NCBI GenBank assembly: GCA_010279815.1
Contig: QEOQ01000426.1
Coordinates: 292,831 to 356,830, forward strand
Source: Brachionus plicatilis
Lineage: Eukaryota > Rotifera > Eurotatoria > Ploima > Brachionidae
Reading direction: 5' to 3'
Length of the DNA stretch: 64,000 nucleotides
Position numbers and translations under genes: made by a program
Shown here: one piece after another, positions 56,505-64,000 of the stretch
How the letters are laid out: every line of letters starts with the position of its first letter
Numbering within the stretch: the first letter of the stretch is position 1
The notes under the pieces: model-generated
The model's database searches: none
Seen by the model: the letters and a program-made list of their open reading frames with translations, nothing else
Told to the model about the DNA's origin: nothing

Positions 56505-56579
56505 GGTAGCTTCGGGCAGCACAGAACGGAACTAAGTCTTTCTTTTAAGCCCAAATACTGGAAAAAACGAATAAATTAA
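56505..56579 (+). other. Orphan terminal-exon candidate
   Basis: After TAATTTCAG the sequence GGTAGCTTCGGGCAGCACAG opens a frame reading GSFGQHRTELSLSFKPKYWK then KRIN and TAA. Its codons (GGG, CAG, CAC, ACG) are far less A/T-biased than its surroundings. No partner exon was found within several kb. It may be a gene's last exon or a captured fragment. Confidence 0.25.
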
Positions 56580-57963
56580 AAATAATAAAAAAATATAAAC
56601 TAGTTTAAAAAGAAATGAAGTAATATATGTAAAATTGATACTTATATTATTATTATTATGTTATTTTCGATTTCGTTCAGAATTTATTTTTTCGTTTTAT
56701 AGAGCCAAAAATATGATTATTTTATTTATTAAATTTTGTGATTGAAAATTTATTTTCATTTTAAAAAATTATGATTTTTTAGAAGAAATTGAAAATTTTG
56801 AACCTAAGTTCCATATAAGTCGCAAAGCCAATTAAATTTATTAAGCATGATTTATCAATTAATATTTTTTGATTTTTTAAAAAAAAAAATTTAAAAAAAT
56901 TTAATGTTATTTATTTTAATTAATATTGAAATTTTATTTAAAAGGAAACCCATAGGTTGGTGTGTTTAAAATTATTTGAATTTTTTTTTAAACCTTCCAA
57001 TTTTTTTTACTTCTAAGTCCTTAAGAAATGTATTAAAAAAGTAAAATAAAGCAATAAAAAATTCCGATTATTTATTTAATTTTTATTTATGTAGTTTTTT
57101 ATATTAATTTTTTGAAGAAGAAAGAAGAGTGTAAAATACCCTTTTAATTTTTTTAAAAAAAATTAGAGTGGTAATTTAATAAATTTTTTTTTAGAATGAA
57201 TGTAACTATGTAAAGGTTTTAGTAATTTATTTTTGTTTAATTTAAAGGAGCTGATATTCAAAAAAATAAATCGAACACAAAAAACCTTAATTTTGCTGTG
57301 CCTCTTTTACTAATTGATTATTTCGTGAAAGATAATCGAGGTAAAAATTGATCGAAATGAAAAGAACAATGCCTGGAATCAGTTAATCAGATGTCACAAA
57401 ATTTGATTTTAAATTTATTATCTAGGAATAATAGGCGTTCATTGAAAATAGTTAACTAATCCAAAGACGAAATTAATGTGATTAATAAAGCTAATTTTTT
57501 TAACAATTAAATTACTCGGATGTTAATTTAAATTTTTTTAAAATTATTTAAAATTAATTACATAATATTTTTGATTATGAATAAAATCAAGTTTTTTTCA
57601 GCTGCCAAATCTGACAGATTAAATGCTGTCCGTTAAAGGAAGATATTTTATTATAGTTAATGAAAATTAATTAAAAAAATAAAAATCTATAAAATCAAAT
57701 GAGTGTCGAATCTGATCAAAAGATTTAAATATCATTAAAAATTATTGATTTAATTTGTACAGCTCGGCTACGACAAACATATTAAATAATTAATCTGGCC
57801 AAAATACACATTAGAATATAGACACCTTTAGATTTTAATTTTATTTAAAAAAATCGATAAATCTTATAAAAATTAGATTTTATTTTTATTTTAATATTTT
57901 ATTTTTAGGGCTTGATTTTAGAAAAATAGAAAAAAAAACAAATTAAAAAATGTGCTAAAAAAC
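56580..57963. other. Upstream region of the GPCR gene
   Basis: AT-rich. ..TTTATTTTTAG at 57899-57909 could be the acceptor of a 5'-UTR intron 54 bp before the GPCR start codon. No other feature. Confidence 0.35.
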
Positions 57964-58918
57964 ATGAATTTTAGCGACTCATTTGAAGAAGAATTCAGTT
58001 ATTCCGAGTCCGACTCGGACCACATTGCAGTTGGATACTACACATTTTTTGTCATCATGTACACATTGATCACTCTAGTGTCGTTCATTGGCAATACAAT
58101 AATTTTGATTGTGATACTGCGGCGACGACGCATGAGAGTTGTTACCAATTTTTTTCTGGCCAACATCACCATTGCCAATTTGATCTACACAGTGTGTGCA
58201 CCTCTGCAGTTCATAGATGAAATGTACATCAATTGGACCTACATGGACATCATGTGTCCGCTACTTCCATTTTTTTCCACTTTGTCAATTAATGTAAACA
58301 CATCGACCATGATCGCTGCGTCCATGGAACGCTTGTTTGTGATCGTGTACCCGTTCAAGTGCAAGCTGACCAAGAAGAAGACTTTGCTTATAATAGCTGG
58401 TATTTGGCTGGGCTCTGTTATGTTAAGCTCGCCATGGCTCATTGCCCTGCGAATTGAGAGATTGAACTTTTTTGGAAAAATACTGGAAAACTTTGCCATT
58501 TCGAATCAAACCGAGGAGATTTTTTTCCCACTGGAAGAGAGCAGTTTTGAATTTGTGCAGTGTAAGCCTCTAGACGACTTCGATCTGCGCTACTACTTTA
58601 TTTTGTTGTGTTTTATTCAGTACTTTTTGCCAATGTTTGTTCTCATGATAACCTATTCCATCATCGCCTACTATATCTATTTCATCAATTCCAAAGTCGA
58701 TCTTATCATGGACAACAAGTTTTACAACAATTTTTTGACCAGAAACAAAAAAAAAGTAAATTAAAAAAAAATCAATCATTTTTTTATTTTATTTAATTAA
58801 AAATTTTTAAGCTTATTAAAATGTTGGTTTTTATGATTATATGCTTTAACATTTGTTGGCTCCCATTACAGCTAAATGTTCTCATTAGAGCTATTGATCC
58901 TCAACTGTTAAATTCTAT
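57964..58918 (+). CDS. Rhodopsin-family G-protein-coupled receptor, TM1-TM6 (3' end unresolved)
   Basis: Exon 1 (57964-58755) starts at the ATG of MNFSDSFEEEF; exon 2 (58812-58918) follows in phase through a 56-bp GT-AG intron. The acidic extracellular N-terminus is short. TM1 has SFIGNTIILIVIL (the GN motif), TM2 FFLANITIANLIYTV, and TM3 begins at MCPLLPFF (disulfide Cys) and ends AASMERLFVIVYPF (E-R-L in place of D-R-Y). TM4 holds GIWLGSVMLSSPWLIAL, ECL2 the partner Cys in EFVQCKPL, TM5 YFILLCFIQYFLPMFVLMI, and TM6 (exon 2) MIICFNICWLPLQL with C-W-x-P. This is the layout of peptide-type class A receptors at the plasma membrane; the ligand is unknown. A consensus donor (AT|GTAAGT) ends exon 2, but no downstream exon with an NPxxY TM7 is seen before the window ends. 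Confidence 0.85.
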
Positions 58919-60850
58919 GTAAGTTTAATTTTTTAGACTACCTCCTACACACAACTATCAAATTAAAAAAAATTTAACCAAAATATATTTTCTATCTCAA
59001 AAAATTTATTACATTATTTATTTATTAATTTATTTTTTAAAAATTGACTGAATGCTAAATTTACATAAAGTGTGCATTTTTGGAATTTTTACAGAAAATG
59101 GAAAAAGATGGTTCATTGAATGTATTAGCTGGTACATATTAAAGAATCAATCTTGGTTTGAAAAGAAAAAAAGTTTTATTGAAGATACTTTTATTAAGAA
59201 AATGAAATAAAAAGAAAAAGAAAAAGTTTATTTTTTAAGTTCAATTTTTCAATTCTAAATAAAAAGAGAAACTGAATGCCGAATTAAAATCATATAATGA
59301 AGTTTAATTTTTTTTTAATTTAAATGTTGTAAAATTTTAACTTTTATTATCTTTCAGTACTATCAATCATCAAATTTTTAATATTACCTAAAGGGTATAA
59401 GCTTTGAGTTAGAATTTAATTTATTTCAAAAAAGTTCTCGTAAAAAATTAAAATAGAAGATTAAATTTAAATTCCTTCTTAAAGATTAAATTAAATTAAT
59501 CGTATTAATTCTAAAATTAGTCCTAAAATCTTTTATTAGTTTTTCTCCCCAGGTTTGATTTTAAAAAGCCCAAAATTTATTTGAATTATTTTATAAAAAA
59601 TTAAACAAAAATAAAATATTAATGTCGCGTCCAATTAACTTAAATCGACAGGAAAAAACATTATGAGATTTTAAACGCGAAAAATTCAATAGAATTTATA
59701 TTTGATTTGAAATTTTGAATTTTTTTAAAAGATAAGCAATCAAATGTATTTTAGAATATTTTAAATCAAAGCCAAAAAGAAAAAGGTAAAAAGGAAAAAA
59801 AATTTAAAGCATTTCAAAATATCACTGACTCTTAATTTAGGAAAATTTTATATTGTTTTAAAATTTTTATTTAAAAATATATATTTTTTAATAAATTATC
59901 AATGTGATCTAAAGATTTACAAAATTCTGAAGAAATTCAAAATTTAATAGCTAGTTATTTATTTAATGTGTAAATTTTATTTTAAAAGGTAAAATTTAAA
60001 AAAAAATAAGAACGCAATAGCAAAAATTTTATATATTTAATTTCAGATATAATCACCTTATTTTTAATTATTTTTTTAATCGATTTTTGGCAGAAAATAT
60101 TATTTTTTTTGAATCAATATTAACTTATCAAATACAATATATAAAATGTCAGATTAAAAAATCAAAATGAGTTTCAATGGTTTTAAGTGTTTTTTTTTTA
60201 TAAGAGGCAACAAATTTTTTTAATCAATAGTTTGAATTTTTTCCTGTTTTCAAGGAAGTATTTTGAATAAAATTTGAAATAATGCTTTTAGATCAAAGAC
60301 TAAAATTGATTTTTTAATTTAAATATCAGATTTTTTCTAAAATTACATTTTTATAATTGAATAATATTATCAAGAATACTATGAGATTGAATTATTAACG
60401 TAAAACTAAGCAGCATAATCAAAGCATTTTTTTTATTAAAAAATAGCTAATAAGTCTGAGAAGATAATTCATTTAATTAAATAATGCAGATTATTCAATC
60501 AAAAACGGTAAAAATAAATTAATTTTTTCAAAAAATCAAAAGAATGTGTTTTTGGAAAATTTTTTGAATAAACCAGCCTTTTTTTTAATTATTAAATATT
60601 AATTAAATGAACTAAAGTCTCATCAGTGCAATGCTATTAAAAAACATGTTTTAAAATATTGATGAATTTAAAAAACTCAATTTTGATAATTGCCATTATT
60701 TTAATTATTTGTGGATTTAACTAATAACGATGCTATTTTAAATAAAAATTTAAGGAAAAAGAATTTTTGAATTTGCATAAGAAACTTTTTGAATCAGATT
60801 TTCTTTTGAAATATTACGTAGTTAAAGTTCAAGAAATTCAAAAGTTAAGT
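58919..60850. other. Downstream of GPCR: AT-rich, TM7 exon not found
   Basis: A possible small exon after TACATAAAG at about 59070 would add only VHFWNFYRKWKKMVH-stop, which is not a TM7. Nothing else recognised. Confidence 0.35.
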
Positions 60851-61360
60851 GCTATTTAAATTTCTAATTTTCGACTTGAAATTCGTAAACTACATCATTT
60901 GAAACCCTGGTTTTCATTTTTTTTGGAAGCTTACAAAATAAATTTAGACCCAGGGACTTAAAAATAAATGGCCCTTATAAAGTTGTAGTTCTTTCGGATC
61001 CAGATATTTGATGAAAAAATTGAAATATTTTTTAAATTATATTGATTCTGAAAGAGAATAGAATTATTGTACATTCTGATGTATGTTTTTATTATAAAAA
61101 AAAGGTGTGCCAATTTTAAAACAAAAAAACACTTTTTTTTACTTGAATCGTGTCCCAGGAATCACTTAGAACCCATTTTTTATGAATAAATCTATGATTT
61201 TCCTTGTTTTATCAAAAAAATTTACACCAAAGTAAAAAAAATTGTATCCTCTTTTAGAATTTTATATAGTTTTAAGAAAGTCTCGCAAAAAAATGAAATT
61301 TAGGGTTTCAAAAAAATTAGTTTACGAATTTCAAGTCAAAAATTAGAATTTCAGGTAGCG
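60851..61360. mobile_element. Foldback element with ~85-bp arms
   Basis: AATTTTCGACTTGAAATTCG and GTAAACTA..TTTGAAACCCT on the left are mirrored by AGGGTTTCA..TAGTTTACGA and ATTTCAAGTCAAAAATTAGA on the right. The interior (60973-61116) has an inverted relative at about 63436-63578 (GGTGTGCCAAT, CTGAAAGAG). The left outer edge (TTAAGTGCTATTTAAATTTC) recurs in the same orientation at 62899. Confidence 0.6.
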
Positions 61361-61725
61361 AGTTTTTATTTTCTGTAATAATAACTAAGATGTTTTTGCA
61401 ATAGCAAATCTTTTAAAAAGCGAGTAACGAGCCGCTAATTTTTATAATTTTTTTCTATTTAAAAAAAAATTATTTAAAAACAAAATTTAGCACATTTAAA
61501 TTTTTGAAACTTTAAAATAAACCTTGCAAAAATTTTAATTAAAAAATTAAATAGTGTTTAGAAAAAAAATAATTTCATTCTTTTATTAAAAAAATTTTCA
61601 TAGCTACAAAAATTTAAAAAAAAACAAGCGAACAATGCTCCTAAAGGGAGATCTTGGATTTTTCTTTGAAAATGACATCCACTTGATATTAATTGTCCTC
61701 CACTTAATCTATAAACACATTAGGT

Positions 61726-62159
61726 GGTATAGTGGTTTATGAGATAGCTTGTTCACACAATGGGTGAACAATTCTGTTCTCAGGTTTGGTGATCAAAACG
61801 TTCACCTAAAATTTAGTTAACGTTTGGTAGACCAAGCCTTACCTTAGGTGAACAATTTCAGGATTATGTGAACTATCCTAGACTTGAACAAAAAAAAAAT
61901 ATATTAATGTGAACAAAAATAAAATCAAAAAATTAATTGAGAAGAAATTGAGAATATTTACTAAATTTTCATATTTTCAAGTTAAATTTAAAAATAAAAT
62001 TTTACAAATGTTTTAAGTAAAAAAAAAAAATTATAACTTTTGGTCAACAAGTCAGTTCTATCTGTGAACAAAATTTGGGGTGAACAGATTGTTCACCAGA
62101 CCTCAGAATATGAATTGCTCACTTTTTGTGTGAACTAATGTTCTAATAAACCATTATCC
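61726..62159. mobile_element. TIR element with repeated TTGTTCAC motifs
   Basis: ATAGTGGTTTATGAGATAGC near the left edge is mirrored by CTAATAAACCATTAT at the right. Inside both ends are TTGTTCACACAA/TTTGTGTGAAC, GGTGAACAATTCTGTTCTCA and the mirror ..GTTCACCAGACCTCAG. Many GTGAAC/GTTCAC copies run through it, as in subterminal transposase-binding arrays. No coding sequence. Confidence 0.6.
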
Positions 62160-62504
62160 GGAATATCCACCACAATTTCATAAAAGTCAACAATGTCAAT
62201 AACATTTTGATTAATTTTATAAGCTCTGTATTTTATATAAAAAATAATACAAAAACGTTTACTCAAATAAAATTTTAGTCAGAACAAATACAAATATTAA
62301 TTTTTGTTGGTTGTTCAAACTTAACTCGATAAGATAAATAAAAATTTTAAAAAAATACTTACCTCAAACTTTTAAAAAAATTTTTATTTTTTTTTTAAAA
62401 AGAAAATTTATTTTTATATTTCAATTTCTTAAACATAATTGTAAATTAAAAAAAAGGAAAACAAACAGTATAAATCCTCTTTTGCTTTCTTTTTTATTTT
62501 ATTT

Positions 62505-62570
62505 TTAACATCGCTGAATCTGGCGTAATTTTATGAATAAATAATAATAATAATGATAATAAAAATAAAA
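62505..62570 (+). repeat. Decayed LINE 3' end: hairpin remnant plus (TAA)n tail
   Basis: AACATCGCTGAATCTGGCGT then TTTTATGAATAAATAATAAT. It resembles the 3' ends at 34641-34685 and 45280-45330, with an imperfect stem. Confidence 0.45.
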
Positions 62571-62626
62571 AATTTTTCATTTAAAACTTTTTATTTTTCG
62601 GATTAAACTGATTTTTGACAGTTGCT

Positions 62627-62862
62627 TTATTCAATATCTTCCTGGTTATTCATATAATTTAGTTTCGGTTCTAATCTAATTTCGTCAAATAAAGGATGTG
62701 TATCAAGAGGGACTTGCTCATTTTCTATCATCAGGGTGAGTTTGTATTTTCTTAGATAGTTATTTCTGAGACCAGTTCTGGTAAAAGTAATGTGACATGT
62801 TTTATTCTTATTAATTATGAAGCCCCATTTTTTGCAAAATTCGTTTATTTTGTTAATTTTGT
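62627..62862 (-). pseudogene. LINE reverse transcriptase fragment
   Basis: The minus strand reads NKINEFCKKWGFIINKNKTC, HITFTRTGLRNNYLRKYKLT, MIENEQVPLDTHPLFDEIRL and EPKLNYMNNQEDIE-stop. The W-G-(F)-x-I-N-x-x-K-(T/S) stretch followed by a 'L(G)IRLDPKL'-like segment is the end of the RT palm in LINEs. No neighbouring RT motifs; a dead fragment opposite in orientation to the tail at 62505-62570. Confidence 0.7.
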
Positions 62863-62924
62863 TTAATATCTATTTTATAAGGTTCCAGAAATTCAGAACT
62901 TAAGTGTTATCTGAATTTCTAATT

Positions 62925-63161
62925 TTAGACAAGAGAAATATCTATTATGATCATCTCTTCTTCTTGAAAGAAAACTTCACAATCCGATTTATCTGTTTCA
63001 GACCCTGATAAAAATAAAGATTTTTGAAAATTATTTTTATTATCAGGTTCAACATCAACTTCCATTTTATCATCATTTTCAAAATCAATAATTTTTTTCT
63101 TGCAATAAAATACTCCAAGGTTACTAGTGCGAGAACGGTTAAATTTAGACTTTGGTGGCAT
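62925..63161 (-). CDS. Small hypothetical protein, transposon-associated?
   Basis: The first ATG of the frame, at 63161, gives 78 aa: MPPKSKFNRSRTSNLGVFYC, a basic start, then the acidic DFENDDKMEVDVEPDNK and an acidic Ser/Glu-rich tail. I do not recognise it. The MPPK..R basic N-terminus and acidic remainder look nuclear. It lies between inverted repeats at 60973-61116 and 63436-63578, so it may be the first exon of a transposon gene. No downstream exon was found. Confidence 0.35.
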   Translation of the reverse strand: MPPKSKFNRSRTSNLGVFYCKKKIIDFENDDKMEVDVEPDNKNNFQKSLFLSGSETDKSDCEVFFQEEEMIIIDISLV

Positions 63162-63191
63162 AATAATAATATTTAATGGAATTGGTTTCAA

Positions 63192-64000
63192 TATTTAGTT
63201 TAAAATATTCAAAAAATTGTCAATATAATTAAAATATTCAAAATTTAAATCAAATCACATTATTTTGATACTTAATTTAAATAAAATAAAACATAAATTC
63301 TAAAAAGTTAAACCATAAATTTGTTTAGAATTTTGTTTAGTTTTTTTTAAAAAAAATTGGTCTATTAAGTAATCCCTGGGACTACATACAATTAAACTGG
63401 AAAAAAGTATTCTTTTTGGCTTTTTTTCAATAATAATAATTGGCACACCCTTTTTTTCACACAAAACTATATACCAGGGTGTAGAAAATTTAATGCTCTT
63501 TCAGAATATATGTAATTTTAAAAAAGATTTTAATTTTATCTTTGAGATATTGAGTCTGAAAGACCAACAAATTTGTAAAGGGTTAGTTTTTTCTCGCGTA
63601 TAATATTTTTAAATAACAATAATATGCAATTTAAAAACTAAAATACTGAATTAGGAACAAAATAAAAACATTTTAGTTTTTTTTTGTAATAAATGTCAAT
63701 AACATTTAAATTGATCACTATTTTAATTTATTAATACATAATTGATGAAACTCTTATACAATCAAAAAAACCTAAAATATTCATTAATTAATCCTATAAT
63801 GTTCAAAAAAATTGCCACTTTGAAATTTTTTTTATCTTTCTTGTTTTGTTTATCAAATCAACACTTTTGATTTTACTTTTATATAAACCAATGTAGCCTT
63901 ATCTCTAGTTCGATATAGTTAATCAAATCAAATAAATAAATCTCTAAAATAACTCGGGAATTTAAAAAAAATGCCTGTAATTGAAGAAATTCCTAAAAAA
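63192..64000. other. Right edge of window, AT-rich
   Basis: Contains the inverted-repeat partner at about 63436-63578. From 63600 to the end nothing is recognised; the final bases (..ATGCCTGTAATTGAAGAAATTCCTAAAAAA) might open a frame that continues past the edge. Confidence 0.35.

Noticed and set aside
1..64000. tRNA, rRNA or other structured RNA genes
   Set aside because: I found no A-box/B-box pair or rRNA-like block by eye; a tRNAscan or Rfam run would be decisive and could overturn this.
1..64000. Integrated virus
   Set aside because: All recognisable polymerases are LINE-type RTs; no capsid, envelope or viral polymerase motifs were seen.

Overview
The window is strongly AT-rich nuclear DNA from a small invertebrate animal. 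Genes have compact introns (several of 48-60 bp) with GT-AG borders, proteins are metazoan in type (SLC26 transporter, microsomal P450, rhodopsin-family GPCR), and cysteine-rich proteins carry repeated 'YW-x-G-x-x-C' modules. A monogonont rotifer (Brachionus-like) is my best guess. This is inference from style, not a database match.

Layout. 0.2-8.5 kb: a + strand gene of eight phase-1 exons coding for a cysteine-rich, probably secreted modular protein; its introns are packed with foldback elements and a LINE fragment. 9.8-17.0 kb: a complete ten-exon SLC26 anion transporter (731 aa) whose largest intron holds a palindromic element and two reverse-transcriptase fragments. 17.2-17.9 kb: a transposon whose arms are two inverted 29-bp minisatellite arrays. 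18.7-19.2 kb: a decayed second cysteine-rich locus. 19.3-23.9 kb, minus strand: a complete nine-exon cytochrome P450 (532 aa), convergent with that locus. 24.4-25.6 kb: a broken Helitron helicase. 26-37 kb: AT-rich DNA with a dead Tc1/mariner-type transposase, several MITEs and a second Tc1 relic. 38.0-42.3 kb: a young non-LTR retrotransposon (endonuclease plus RT, one in-frame stop) flanked by near-identical direct repeats of about 693 bp. 43-51 kb: MITEs, a LINE interrupted by a Tc1-type palindromic element, a pogo-like remnant and a second Tc1 relic. 51.1-51.8 kb: an assembly gap. 52-57.9 kb: mostly featureless. 58.0-58.9 kb: a GPCR gene with TM1-TM6 but no visible TM7. 60.8-63.6 kb: another transposon-derived cluster.

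The three solid host genes (SLC26, P450, GPCR) are unrelated and separately transcribed; there is no operon logic. The most striking content is mobile DNA: at least four families of small inverted-repeat elements, several with intact 8-bp target duplications (hAT-type), a Tc1/mariner family seen both as transposase relics and as a transposase-free palindrome, and the LINE with exceptionally long flanking duplications. I found no convincing tRNA, rRNA or CRISPR, and no gene cluster resembling a new multi-gene system.
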